Assembly (NCBI GenBank): GCA_044238605.1
Contig: JBIICY010000002.1
Coordinates: 186,001-250,000 of the forward strand
Direction: 5' to 3'
DNA from: UBA10438 sp044238605
GTDB taxonomy: Bacteria; Bacteroidota; Ignavibacteria; Kapaibacteriales; Kapaibacteriaceae
Length of the DNA: 64,000 nt
In this document: positions 54,967 to 63,956 of the stretch, piece by piece
Position numbering within the stretch: the stretch's first letter is position 1
Layout of the letters: every line of letters begins with the position of its first letter
The notes under the pieces: generated by a model
The model's input: only the letters and a program-made list of their open reading frames with translations
The model's database searches: none
Told to the model about the DNA's origin: nothing
Program-made: the position numbers and the translations under genes

Positions 54967-57963
54967 ATGCGTTTACGTCTTCTTGCAGTAATCATCACAC
55001 TCTGTGCATCAGTGGCAGTTACAAATGCTACTGAAACAGAATATGAACGGGTTCGCAACGCAATGCAGCAGGCGCTTGAGCAACCTAATCCCGACGGTAC
55101 ACCTCGCATCAGTAAGCAGTTCAGAAGGTGGGAATGGTTCTGGCAGGGCAGACTTCATAGCGATGGAACATTTCCACGTCCGTCGCTTTACCTTTCCGAA
55201 CTTCAAAAGATTCAGTCTCGCAAGCCCCTTACAGATGCGCAGGCGTCAAAAATCTGGAAAGAGCTCGGTCCAACGGCACCTGACATGCCGAATGAGATCT
55301 CGACGTGGAACGGTATTGGGCGTGTGAATTCGATTGAAGTGTCACCAACGGATCCCAATCTGCTTTTTGCTGGGACTGCCGCTGGAGGAATTTGGAAGTC
55401 TACAAACAATGGTGGCGCATGGACCCCCGTGAACATCACAGCCATACCTGTGATCGGCATCAGCGACATCGCAATCTCGACCAAGGCTCCGCTGATCATG
55501 TACGCAGCGACAGGCGATGCCAACGGAGCTCGACCTGGAGACCTGACAGGGTATCCTGCCTACACGTACGGGATTATCAAGTCCACTGACGGTGGAAATT
55601 CCTGGGCTCCTACCGGACTTACCTATGATGCTGTGCAGAACGCCGTGATAGCTCGACTCTGGATAGACCCTCGCGATGAAAACATCGTTGTTGCGGCAAC
55701 GTACTCTGGCATCATGCGTACAACAGACGGCGGTAAGAGCTGGAAACAGCAGGCATCGGGAACATACAGAGACCTTATCGGCAACCCATCTGTGGTGTCT
55801 GTTCTCTACGCATCAACATACCGGCTCAATGGCGGTGCTCAGATTCTGCGCTCAACCGATGCTGGTGTAACGTGGGAGGCAACATACTCGATACCAGGTG
55901 CTAATCGTATCCGACTAGCCGTAACAAAAGCCAATGCAAATGTTGTGGCCGCCGTGGCGTCAAATTATCAGTCACAAGGCTTGGAGGGAGTGTACAAGTC
56001 AACCGATGGAGGGAAGACATTTGCAGAACTTCCAACGAATCTGAATTTGCTTGGTTGGAATGCAGACGGTCGTGACAGTCGTGGTCAAGGATTCTACGAC
56101 CTGGCGATGGAGATTTCTCCAACGAATGCCAATGTCATGTTCGTGGGTGGCATTAATGCATGGCGAACAACAAACAACGGCTCGTCGTGGGTATTGTCTG
56201 CCCACTGGACGGGTGCAGGGGGCGCCCCTTGGGTGCATGCAGACCATCATTACTTCAAGTTTCACCCAACACAAAACAGGCTGTATTCGACGCATGATGG
56301 TGGAATTGCACGCTCAACGGATCAGGGAATCTCATGGCGTGACATAAGCAACGGCATGAAAATCCAGCAGTATTACGGGCTTGCTACCTCGAACACAAAT
56401 CCAAGCCTAACCATTGCCGGTGCCCAGGATAACGGCACAGCATTGTCGAAAAACAATGGTTCGTCGTTTGTACACACACTCGACGGTGATGGAATGATGG
56501 CAGCGATCGATTACGTTGATCCGTCGATCATGTATGGCAGCCAGTATTATGGTGCCTTCTGGCGGACCACGAATCAGGGTACAAACTGGACATTTGCATC
56601 AAACCAAAATGCTCGTGGCGATAACAGGGCGGCTTGGGTTGCACCGATCGCCGCTGATCCGAAGACACAGGGTACAGTGTATATCGGATATGGTAACGTC
56701 TACAAGAGCACGAATGCTGGATCTTCGTGGTCGAAAATCTCCAACATATCTTCATCAGTACCAACTCGGTGGATCTCAGTAGCCCCGTCTGATCCCAAGT
56801 ACATCTATGTTGCCTATGACAATGCATTGTGGTTTACCACAAACGGTGGCACAAACTGGCAGCAGCAGACAGGATTAAGCGGTTTTATTATGGGCGTAGA
56901 AGTGCATCCAACCGATCCCAAGACATTTTATGTTGCACTGGGTGGCTTTTCGGCAGGACAAAAGCTCATGAGGGTTTCAAACGGTACCGTTACGAACCTC
57001 ACAGGCAACGGACTACCTAACGTGCCGTGTAACACGGTAGTCTACCAGCGAGGGGGCACTAACAGGCTGTTTGTTGGAACAGATCTTGGCGTGTTCTTTT
57101 CAGACGAAGGCAGTGGTTTCTGGCAACCGTATGGAACAGGCATGCCGCCGATCATGGTAAGTTCGATGCGCCTTATCAGCACAACAAACATCCTTCGGGT
57201 CGCAACGTATGGACGCGGTGTGTGGGAGATCGACGTAAAACAGTGCACGGCCGCAACACCAACGGTAAAGGCATTAACAGCAACGACTGTTTGCTCGGGT
57301 GACTCCGTAATGCTTGAAGCGAACACAGGCTTTACATCGTATCGATGGTCGAATGGCGACACCAATCGAAGGATTGTACTCAAGGGTACAAATGCCACTG
57401 CATCCTACAGCGTTGGTGTAGAAGATGCCAACGGCTGCCGGGCTGTGTCGAGTCCTGTTAACGTAGTCATCAACAAGCTGCCGGCAAAGCCCCTTATCAA
57501 CGTAGTTGGAAAAGACTCGCTCCGCTCCACTGCGTTTGGCGGTGTTAGTGTGTTTCAGTGGTACAAAGACGGTGTAAAGATCGATGGTGCAACTTCTAGA
57601 ATCTACGTCACCAACGTCGCTGGATCATACACCGTAGATGTGTTTACAGCAGAAGGCTGTTCCTCGAGATCGGATGCGTTTGTCTACGATCCGAATGTGC
57701 TTTCTGTGAATGAGCAATCGCTCAATGAAATGCTCACCGTAGCCCCACAGCCAGCTCTTGACCAAGTGACCGTCACATTGCCGGTATGGAGCAACAGGGT
57801 AGTAGAGGTGTTTTCTATAACTGGTGAACGTGTTCTGGTGCAGGCCATCCCAGATGATGCAACAACTTTCGGAGTTTCGACACTCCTGTGGTCTCCTGGA
57901 GCCTACATCGTGCGAATGAACGCAGCCAATGGAACTGCTTCGACGTCTCTGATCAAGCACTAA
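54967..57963 (+). CDS. Secreted BNR/sortilin-type beta-propeller protein with T9SS sorting domain
   Basis: 998 residues from ATG 54967, giving a signal peptide (MRLRLLAVIITLCASVAVTN). Many repeats of the form WKSTNNGGAWT, KSTDGGNSW and RTTDGGKSW are Asp-box (BNR/sortilin) propeller blades, filling about 110-750. Two Ig-like sandwiches follow (CSGDSVMLEANTGF; FQWYKDGVKIDG). The last 85 residues (VAPQPALDQVTVTLP to TASTSLIKH) are a T9SS type-A C-terminal domain. It is exported and surface attached or released; catalysis cannot be claimed. The 140 bases upstream show no clear promoter. Confidence 0.85.
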   Translation: MRLRLLAVIITLCASVAVTNATETEYERVRNAMQQALEQPNPDGTPRISKQFRRWEWFWQGRLHSDGTFPRPSLYLSELQKIQSRKPLTDAQASKIWKELGPTAPDMPNEISTWNGIGRVNSIEVSPTDPNLLFAGTAAGGIWKSTNNGGAWTPVNITAIPVIGISDIAISTKAPLIMYAATGDANGARPGDLTGYPAYTYGIIKSTDGGNSWAPTGLTYDAVQNAVIARLWIDPRDENIVVAATYSGIMRTTDGGKSWKQQASGTYRDLIGNPSVVSVLYASTYRLNGGAQILRSTDAGVTWEATYSIPGANRIRLAVTKANANVVAAVASNYQSQGLEGVYKSTDGGKTFAELPTNLNLLGWNADGRDSRGQGFYDLAMEISPTNANVMFVGGINAWRTTNNGSSWVLSAHWTGAGGAPWVHADHHYFKFHPTQNRLYSTHDGGIARSTDQGISWRDISNGMKIQQYYGLATSNTNPSLTIAGAQDNGTALSKNNGSSFVHTLDGDGMMAAIDYVDPSIMYGSQYYGAFWRTTNQGTNWTFASNQNARGDNRAAWVAPIAADPKTQGTVYIGYGNVYKSTNAGSSWSKISNISSSVPTRWISVAPSDPKYIYVAYDNALWFTTNGGTNWQQQTGLSGFIMGVEVHPTDPKTFYVALGGFSAGQKLMRVSNGTVTNLTGNGLPNVPCNTVVYQRGGTNRLFVGTDLGVFFSDEGSGFWQPYGTGMPPIMVSSMRLISTTNILRVATYGRGVWEIDVKQCTAATPTVKALTATTVCSGDSVMLEANTGFTSYRWSNGDTNRRIVLKGTNATASYSVGVEDANGCRAVSSPVNVVINKLPAKPLINVVGKDSLRSTAFGGVSVFQWYKDGVKIDGATSRIYVTNVAGSYTVDVFTAEGCSSRSDAFVYDPNVLSVNEQSLNEMLTVAPQPALDQVTVTLPVWSNRVVEVFSITGERVLVQAIPDDATTFGVSTLLWSPGAYIVRMNAANGTASTSLIKH

Positions 57964-57997
57964 CACCTTGCGACCACCATCAAGGGGGGAAGCAGGG

Positions 57998-58240
57998 CTA
58001 TGAAATGCTTTGCCTAACCCTCTTTGTGTATTCGCGGATTGCGGTCATTGTGTCTACGCCAGTTGCAGCCTTGTGGGTGATTACCCATTGTGCGGCTATC
58101 ACGTGTGTGAGCTGCTCTCCCTCGTCAAGGCCCGGAACATCGATTGCAAGGGGCTGTTCCTCGAGTAACGATGCCTCTGCCGATTGTAGCTCTTCCTTCG
58201 TAAACGTCTCTGCAATCTGTCGTATCGATGCGATGTTCAC
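57998..58240 (-). CDS. DUF6952-family small protein
   Basis: 80 residues, helical and acidic: TFTKEELQSAEASLLEE, PGLDEGEQLTHVIAAQWV and TAIREYTKRVRQSI. This matches the pattern of small DUF6952 proteins that follow thioredoxin genes in Bacteroidota. The function is unknown. It overlaps the thioredoxin gene by four bases. Confidence 0.75.
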   Translation of the reverse strand: MNIASIRQIAETFTKEELQSAEASLLEEQPLAIDVPGLDEGEQLTHVIAAQWVITHKAATGVDTMTAIREYTKRVRQSIS

Positions 58241-58557
58241 GCAGACACCTTTTGGAGCATTGCTACAACAGTGTCTTCCTTTGCCGTTGCCGTTCCCTCG
58301 ACAAGGCTACCATCTTTGAAGATGGCAAAGAATGGGAGATTGTCTACCCCTGCTGACTGCCTAGCAACTGGACTGATTTCAGCATTGACCTCTAAAAACT
58401 CAACTGACTGAAAACGCTCGTCATTGCTCAGGCGGGTGAACTTTGGCGCAAAGAGTTTGCATGAGCCACACCAGTCTGCATAGTATTTCACTATGATCGG
58501 TCGTCCCGATTCAATGTGCTGCTGAAACTGTTCATCATGGACTGCTATAACTGCCAT
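58237..58557 (-). CDS. Thioredoxin-family protein
   Basis: 106 residues, a single thioredoxin fold without signal peptide. The active site WCGSC has cysteines at 30 and 33; the usual Pro between them is Ser. The cis-Pro is in VDNLPFFAIFKDG. The CGSC variant and the coupled DUF6952 gene suggest a dedicated partner protein rather than the general thioredoxin. Confidence 0.88.
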   Translation of the reverse strand: MAVIAVHDEQFQQHIESGRPIIVKYYADWCGSCKLFAPKFTRLSNDERFQSVEFLEVNAEISPVARQSAGVDNLPFFAIFKDGSLVEGTATAKEDTVVAMLQKVSA

Positions 58558-58589
58558 TGTCGTATATCCTCAGATCTTGTGAAGGTCGC

Positions 58590-59354
58590 TCATCGACGCA
58601 TAATCTTGTCAAATCGTTTTTCCATGGACATCGAACCGATCAAAAAAGTTCGATATGCTGAATGGTCTTCCCGCATGGCGTCTAACCGTAGATGATCGCG
58701 GACGTTCATCATACTATGCGCAACCAGGCTGGTAACTTCTCGCACGCCTTCTGACCCATTCATTACAATCGGCGTTCCAATCCTTACCCAAACGCTTGGC
58801 CGCTGCTCCCGGAGCTGTTCGTAGCGCATGGCAACAGGCACAATTCTGCATGCTCCTACATACGAGGCAAGGATTCCAATTCCGGGTTCACACGATAACG
58901 CAGGCATATCCTGATGGATCAATTCGCCCTGCGGGAACATCCATAACGACTTTGTAGAATTTCGAAGTAGGGAAGCTGCATACCGAAGCGAGTAAAGCGC
59001 GCTAGCAGGTTCTTCGCGTACAACGCTGAACATCCCGATGCGAGAAAAAAACGAGTATTTCCTCAACTGTTTGTATTCCATCATTCCGTAGGCGTCTAGT
59101 TTGTACTGTCCAAGAGACAGTTCAATCGTTAGCGCAGCGTCCCACCAGGATGCATGAGTACACGCAAAGATCGTTGGCAGGTCAGCCCCTTTTCCGACAG
59201 AGACTCCCGATAAGATATGTTCCTCGCCTGCAACAAAACCACTATGAAAGTGTCTACGCAGACTTCTGGCGAAGTATCTGCGCCAGAATACCTTGTGGAG
59301 CCGACTCGGTCTTGCTGCAACAAACTCTTGCGGAGCCGTAGTTAGATTTGCCAT
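58590..59354 (-). CDS. Lysophospholipid/PlsC-like acyltransferase
   Basis: 254 residues. The catalytic Hx4D box is THASWWDAA, and FPQGEL is the substrate-phosphate motif III. There is no strong TM segment, so membrane association is peripheral. It transfers an acyl chain to a lysophospholipid or another lipid alcohol; the acceptor is unknown. It starts 21 bases from the divergent mnmA start and lies 32 bases upstream of the thioredoxin gene. Confidence 0.83.
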   Translation of the reverse strand: MANLTTAPQEFVAARPSRLHKVFWRRYFARSLRRHFHSGFVAGEEHILSGVSVGKGADLPTIFACTHASWWDAALTIELSLGQYKLDAYGMMEYKQLRKYSFFSRIGMFSVVREEPASALYSLRYAASLLRNSTKSLWMFPQGELIHQDMPALSCEPGIGILASYVGACRIVPVAMRYEQLREQRPSVWVRIGTPIVMNGSEGVREVTSLVAHSMMNVRDHLRLDAMREDHSAYRTFLIGSMSMEKRFDKIMRR

Positions 59355-59375
59355 AATTACCGAAAGCTACACCTC

Positions 59376-60479
59376 GTGGAACGGAATTCAAATCGTGTTT
59401 TAGTAGGAATGTCCGGCGGCGTTGATTCAAGCGTTGCTACTGGCCTGCTCGTAGAGCAAGGTTTTGATGTCGTGGGCATCACGATCAAGACCTATAGATA
59501 CGAGGACGTTGGCGGTAATGTGGGGAACGACTCAACGTGTTGTTCGTTAGATGGCATCAACGATGCCCGACGAATAGCACTTCAGCTCGGTATTCCGCAC
59601 TATACCGTTGATTTTTCAGAGACGTTTAAGGACCAAGTCATCAATTATTTTGTCGATGACTACCTGGCCGGCAACACTCCAAATCCATGTGTGAAGTGCA
59701 ACAGGCAAATCAAGTGGCTCGAGATGCTCAAGAAGGCAGACTCACTTGGTGCCGAGTACATTGCTACTGGTCATTACGCAGAAATCATGCATGATGAAGC
59801 AACGGGACGTCGCTGGATACGAAAGAGCAACGATGTGCAGAAAGATCAGTCATACATGCTCTGGGGTGTGCGTCAGGAACATCTTGCAAGAACAATCTTT
59901 CCTCTTGCCGGCTTCACCAAGCCCCAGTCGCGAGCAGAAGGTGCACGGTTGGAGCTTGACATAGCATCGAAACCCGAATCGTACGAGATCTGTTTTATAC
60001 CTGATAACGACTATCGCAGATTCCTGCGAGATGCGCGTCCGGATATCGACAGCACAATTGGCAAGGGTGATTTTGTGCTGGACGGGAAGGTGATAGGTCA
60101 GCATGAAGGGTATCCATTCTATACCGTTGGGCAGCGCAAAGGACTTGGTATAGCTCACAGCGAACCATTGTATGTTCTGAATGTACTTCCGAACAACAAC
60201 GTGATAGAGCTTGGAAGGGAACACGAGCTGGAATCAACAACACTGAGCGCACACTCGGTAAATCTTCAGAAGTATGCTGAACTTCGCGATCCTCGCAGAT
60301 TTCTTGTGAAAATCCGGTATAAGGACGAGGGGGCTATGGCAACGTGCAGCACGGATGAGGATGGCATACTTCGTATTGCGTTTGATGAGCCTCGAAAGGC
60401 AATTGCACCGGGCCAGTCGGTTGTGATGTATGAAGGCAACGATGTTGTGGGCGGCGGGATCATCCGCGACAGCAACTAG
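59376..60479 (+). CDS. mnmA: tRNA 2-thiouridylase MnmA
   Basis: 367 residues from GTG 59376; no better ATG precedes the conserved VLVGMSGGVDSSV. MnmA thiolates U34 of Lys, Glu and Gln tRNAs. The PP-loop SGGVDSS, the catalytic Cys in NPCVKCN, the second Cys in ESYEICFIPDN and YTVGQRKGLGI are intact. The 3' end meets a strong hairpin terminator. Confidence 0.95.
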   Translation: MERNSNRVLVGMSGGVDSSVATGLLVEQGFDVVGITIKTYRYEDVGGNVGNDSTCCSLDGINDARRIALQLGIPHYTVDFSETFKDQVINYFVDDYLAGNTPNPCVKCNRQIKWLEMLKKADSLGAEYIATGHYAEIMHDEATGRRWIRKSNDVQKDQSYMLWGVRQEHLARTIFPLAGFTKPQSRAEGARLELDIASKPESYEICFIPDNDYRRFLRDARPDIDSTIGKGDFVLDGKVIGQHEGYPFYTVGQRKGLGIAHSEPLYVLNVLPNNNVIELGREHELESTTLSAHSVNLQKYAELRDPRRFLVKIRYKDEGAMATCSTDEDGILRIAFDEPRKAIAPGQSVVMYEGNDVVGGGIIRDSN

Positions 60480-60490
60480 AGGTAAAAAGC

Positions 60491-60526
60491 AAAGGCGCAC
60501 TACTCAGGTTGAGTAATGCGCCTTTT
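60491..60526. terminator. Bidirectional rho-independent terminator between mnmA and the peroxiredoxin gene
   Basis: A 16-bp stem with one mismatch, 60491-60506 against 60510-60525, loop GGT, with A-rich and T-rich ends (AAAGGCGCACTACTCA on the left arm). Its position between convergent genes serves both directions. Confidence 0.85.
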
Positions 60527-60546
60527 CGAATCGCCTTTTGTCTCAA

Positions 60547-61179
60547 TCAGTGTGTTGACAGGTATGACGCCACACCATCATGAGTGTCCTTCAGGCCGTC
60601 TGCGCCGGGCTTCCAGTTAGCTGGGCACACTTCGCCCTTTTTCTCGAAGAAGTGCAGCGCATCTACCATACGCATTGCTTCGTCCACACTGCGTCCAAGC
60701 GGGAAGTTGTTTACAACCTGGTGTTGTACGATTCCATCCTTGTCGATGAGGAACAAGCCACGATAGGCGATCAACTCGTTGGTTGCAGCCAATTCTCCGT
60801 CTTCGTTGTATTCATATGTGCCGGCAAGCACATCATAATTGGAAGAAATCGTCTTGTTCGTGTCAGCCACGATCGGATACGTTACGCCCTGTATGCCGCC
60901 GTGCGACTTAGGAACCTGCAGCCAGCCCCAGTGGGACTGTTCCGTGTCTGTTGAACATGCAACAACAGCTACACCCTTTGCTTCGAACTCAGAGAGCTTT
61001 TCTTGAAATGCATGCAGCTCTGTTGGACATACGAATGTGAAGTCTTTCGGATAGAAGAAGAACAACACATGCTTGTTGCCCACGTACTGATCAAGTGAGA
61101 AGTTCTCGACGATCTCTGCACCATCGATTACTGCTTGTGCAGAAAAGCGCGGCGCGCGCCTTCCGACTAATACTGCCAT
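60547..61179 (-). CDS. 2-Cys peroxiredoxin (AhpC/Prx1 type)
   Basis: 210 residues. The peroxidatic Cys51 is in FTFVCPTEL and the resolving Cys185 in GEVCPANW, the typical 2-Cys pair. GVTYPIVADTNKTIS and NNFPLGRSVDEAMR are family blocks. It reduces peroxides with thioredoxin or AhpF as donor. It ends 20 bases from the terminator. The 84 bases before its start are shared with tgt. Confidence 0.94.
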   Translation of the reverse strand: MAVLVGRRAPRFSAQAVIDGAEIVENFSLDQYVGNKHVLFFFYPKDFTFVCPTELHAFQEKLSEFEAKGVAVVACSTDTEQSHWGWLQVPKSHGGIQGVTYPIVADTNKTISSNYDVLAGTYEYNEDGELAATNELIAYRGLFLIDKDGIVQHQVVNNFPLGRSVDEAMRMVDALHFFEKKGEVCPANWKPGADGLKDTHDGVASYLSTH

Positions 61180-61248
61180 TTGTAAACCTCAGTAAAACAT
61201 GAAAGTTGATTTTGTTGCCATTGAGTGCGGCATATGACGATAAGGGGC

Positions 61249-61256
61249 TAGTTTTG
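61249..61256 (+). promoter_or_regulatory. -7 element (TAGTTTTG) of tgt
   Basis: Exact TAnnTTTG, seven bases before the tgt ATG. The octamer AAGGGGCT (61242-61249) abuts it. Confidence 0.5.
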
Positions 61257-61263
61257 TTGGCTC

Positions 61264-62409
61264 ATGGACACTCAAAACAAACCATTTCAGCTCGAAGCTA
61301 CAGATCAGCATACCAGCGCGCGTGCGGGCAAACTGCGCACCGCACATGGTGAAATCGCCACGCCGATCTTTATGCCAGTTGGAACCCAGGGGGCGGTTAA
61401 GGCAATGGACCATCGGACACTTCGCGAGTTAGATGTGCCGATTATCTTAGCCAACACATACCATATGTACCTGCGCCCGGGAACAGACACGCTCAAGGCA
61501 TTAGGTGGTCTTCATCGATTCAGCACGTGGGACCGTCCTATACTAACCGACAGTGGCGGGTTTCAGGTGTTTTCATTAAAAGACCTAAGAAAAATGCGAG
61601 AAGAGGGCGTCGAGTTTCAGTCGCACCTTGACGGCTCGCGGCACCTCTTCACTCCAGAAAGCGTTGTCGACACGCAGCGCGCAATCGGATCCGATGTATT
61701 CATGGTGCTCGATGAATGCACGCCATATCCTGCGACGTACACAGAGGCCCGTGAATCAATGGAGCTTACACTGCGGTGGGCAAAGCGTGGCCGCGCCCAT
61801 CACCTTACGCAACCATACCTCTATGGTCATCATCAGCTGCAGTTTGGAATCGGGCAGGGCAGCACGTACAAGGATTTGCGACAGCAGTGTATGGACGAGC
61901 TGGTGGCAATGGATTTTGAGGGCTACGCCATCGGTGGTCTGAGCGTGGGTGAACCAGCTGAGAATATGTACGAGATTACTGCAGTCTCAACGGAACGGAT
62001 GCCAAGCGATAAAGCGAGATATCTTATGGGGGTTGGTACGCCTGAAAACATCATTCGCTGTATCGGTCTCGGCGTAGACATGTTCGATTGCGTTATGCCA
62101 ACCCGAAATGCTCGCAATGGTACGTTGTTCACTACGCAAGGGCGGGTTAACATCAAGAATGCAACGTGGAAGCAACGGGACGAACCTATTGACCCATTTG
62201 TTGGCGTAGACAGCAGCGCAAACTACTCTATGGCGTATCTTCGCCATCTCTTTAACGCGGGAGAAATTCTGGGCCTAATGATCGCAACGGCCCAAAACAT
62301 TGGGCTGTACATGTGGCTTGTTCGCCAGGCCCGCGAGAAAATTCTCGACGGTACATTTCGTCAATGGTCTGTCGAGATTATCGAACAACTGAATCAACCT
62401 CGAACCTGA
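61264..62409 (+). CDS. tgt: Queuine/preQ1 tRNA-ribosyltransferase Tgt lacking the usual zinc site
   Basis: 381 residues. Tgt swaps guanine 34 for preQ1 in Asp, Asn, His and Tyr tRNAs, the step before QueA (gene at 15821-16867). The active site is intact: ILTDSGGFQVFS, IGGLSVGEP and the nucleophile Asp in GVDMFDCVMPTRNARNG. The zinc motif CxCxxC with a distal His, expected after PIDP, is absent. The aligned residues are Val313, Val315 and Ser318, and Gln344 stands for the His. The fold around it (NYSMAYLRHLFNAGEILG) is otherwise normal. It is likely functional with a zinc-free hairpin, perhaps lineage-wide. yajC follows after 23 bases. Confidence 0.92.
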   Translation: MDTQNKPFQLEATDQHTSARAGKLRTAHGEIATPIFMPVGTQGAVKAMDHRTLRELDVPIILANTYHMYLRPGTDTLKALGGLHRFSTWDRPILTDSGGFQVFSLKDLRKMREEGVEFQSHLDGSRHLFTPESVVDTQRAIGSDVFMVLDECTPYPATYTEARESMELTLRWAKRGRAHHLTQPYLYGHHQLQFGIGQGSTYKDLRQQCMDELVAMDFEGYAIGGLSVGEPAENMYEITAVSTERMPSDKARYLMGVGTPENIIRCIGLGVDMFDCVMPTRNARNGTLFTTQGRVNIKNATWKQRDEPIDPFVGVDSSANYSMAYLRHLFNAGEILGLMIATAQNIGLYMWLVRQAREKILDGTFRQWSVEIIEQLNQPRT

Positions 62410-62420
62410 TAACACAACAT

Positions 62421-62425
62421 AGGAG
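62421..62425 (+). promoter_or_regulatory. Shine-Dalgarno site (AGGAG) of yajC
   Basis: AGGAG seven bases before the yajC ATG; a clear ribosome binding site, notable because most genes here lack one. It decides the start at 62433 over longer frames. Confidence 0.7.
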
Positions 62426-62432
62426 CACTACC

Positions 62433-62747
62433 ATGCTAGCATTTATTCTGATGGCACAACCGCAAGCAGCTGGAGGCGGCACTGGCGACCAACTGATGTC
62501 GTTTTTGATCATGTTCGGCCCCCTTATCGCCATCATGTACTTCATGATTATTCGTCCGCAACAAAAGCGTGCAAAGCAGCATCAGGCACTAGTAGGCTCC
62601 ATCAAAAAGGGAGATGCAGTGACGATGTCAGCGGGCATGCATGGCACGGTGCACGAGATTGATGATACAACCGTTACAGTAACAATCGCACCTAACTGCC
62701 ACGTAAAGTTCGACAAAGCGTCGATTGCAAACGTGACGTCTAAGTAA
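62433..62747 (+). CDS. yajC: Preprotein translocase accessory subunit YajC
   Basis: 104 residues from ATG 62433. One TM helix (about 20-42, FLIMFGPLIAIMYFMIIRPQQK) with the diagnostic RPQQKRAKQHQ after it, then GSIKKGDAVTMSAGMHGTVHEID. YajC associates with SecDF-SecYEG in the inner membrane. The tgt-yajC order is conserved in many bacteria. Confidence 0.95.
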   Translation: MLAFILMAQPQAAGGGTGDQLMSFLIMFGPLIAIMYFMIIRPQQKRAKQHQALVGSIKKGDAVTMSAGMHGTVHEIDDTTVTVTIAPNCHVKFDKASIANVTSK

Positions 62748-62756
62748 ATCTGCATT

Positions 62757-63956
62757 ATGCTCGATTCGATCGAAGAAGCAGTTACAGACCTTCGCAACGG
62801 AAAATGCATCATCGTCGTTGATGATGAAGACCGTGAAAACGAAGGTGATTTGATCTGTTCGGCTGAACTCTGTACCGAGACCAACATCAATTTCATGGCC
62901 TCTCAAGGCAAGGGATTGATATGCGTGAGCGTAACGGAACAACGAGCCAGAGAGCTGGACCTGCCGCTGATGGTGTCAGACAATACTGCACTGCACGGTA
63001 CGCGCTTTACTGTGAGCATCGACTACAGCCATGGTACAACCTCAGGCATATCTGTTCACGACAGAACAGCAACTGTCCGTGCAATGGCAGACCAAGACGC
63101 GTGCCCAAGCGATTTTGCCCGTCCGGGTCACATATTCCCTCTAATAGCCGTTAACGGCGGTGTACTTCGCCGTGCTGGACACACAGAGGCCGTGGTAGAT
63201 CTCATGACGCTTGCTGGTCTGAAACCCGTTGGCGTGCTATGCGAGATCTTAAAGGATGACGGATCCATGGCGCGTGTTCCTGATCTTGTGGAAATGGCCA
63301 GAGCGCATGGTCTAAAGATGATCTCAGTTCAGGACCTGATTGCCTACCGCAGACGCACCGAACAACTCGTTATCATGGTGGCCGAGGCTAAGCTTCCAAG
63401 CGACCACGGCGACTTTGTGCTGCGTGTCTTCGAAAATCGACTTGACGGCAAAGAGCATGTAGCCATCATCAAGGGTGATGTGTCCGATGGTACTCCAGTG
63501 CTTGTTCGGGTACACAGCGAATGCCTTACTGGGGATATCTTCGGCTCCCGAAGATGCGACTGTGGTCCACAGCTTCATGCAGCACTTGAGATGATTGAAC
63601 GCGAAGGTCGGGGCGTTGTGCTTTATATGCGCCAGGAGGGACGAGGCATAGGGCTGGTCAATAAGATAAAGGCCTATGCGCTTCAGGAGCAAGGACTAGA
63701 TACTGTAGAGGCCAATACCCACCTTGGGTTTCCTCCCGATCCGCGCGATTATGGCATAGGAGCTCAGATCTTGCACGATCTCGGCATTCGTCACATGCGT
63801 CTAATGACAAACAACCCGAAGAAACGGGTCGGTCTGCAGTCCCACGGTTTAGAGGTTGTAGATCTCGTGCCACTGGAGATTGCGGCCAACGAGGATAATC
63901 AGCAGTATCTCGAGACGAAACGGGATAAAATGGGGCACTTGTTACGACACTTGTAA
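62757..63956 (+). CDS. ribBA: Bifunctional DHBP synthase / GTP cyclohydrolase II
   Basis: 399 residues. The N-terminal DHBP synthase has DDEDRENEGDL, ARPGHIFPL and GHTEAVVDL. The C-terminal GTP cyclohydrolase II has HSECLTGDIFGSRRCDCG, with the three zinc cysteines, and RQEGRGIGL. Both halves look active; they make the two precursors that enter riboflavin synthesis. It lies nine bases after yajC, so it is probably co-transcribed with tgt and yajC. Confidence 0.96.
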   Translation: MLDSIEEAVTDLRNGKCIIVVDDEDRENEGDLICSAELCTETNINFMASQGKGLICVSVTEQRARELDLPLMVSDNTALHGTRFTVSIDYSHGTTSGISVHDRTATVRAMADQDACPSDFARPGHIFPLIAVNGGVLRRAGHTEAVVDLMTLAGLKPVGVLCEILKDDGSMARVPDLVEMARAHGLKMISVQDLIAYRRRTEQLVIMVAEAKLPSDHGDFVLRVFENRLDGKEHVAIIKGDVSDGTPVLVRVHSECLTGDIFGSRRCDCGPQLHAALEMIEREGRGVVLYMRQEGRGIGLVNKIKAYALQEQGLDTVEANTHLGFPPDPRDYGIGAQILHDLGIRHMRLMTNNPKKRVGLQSHGLEVVDLVPLEIAANEDNQQYLETKRDKMGHLLRHL

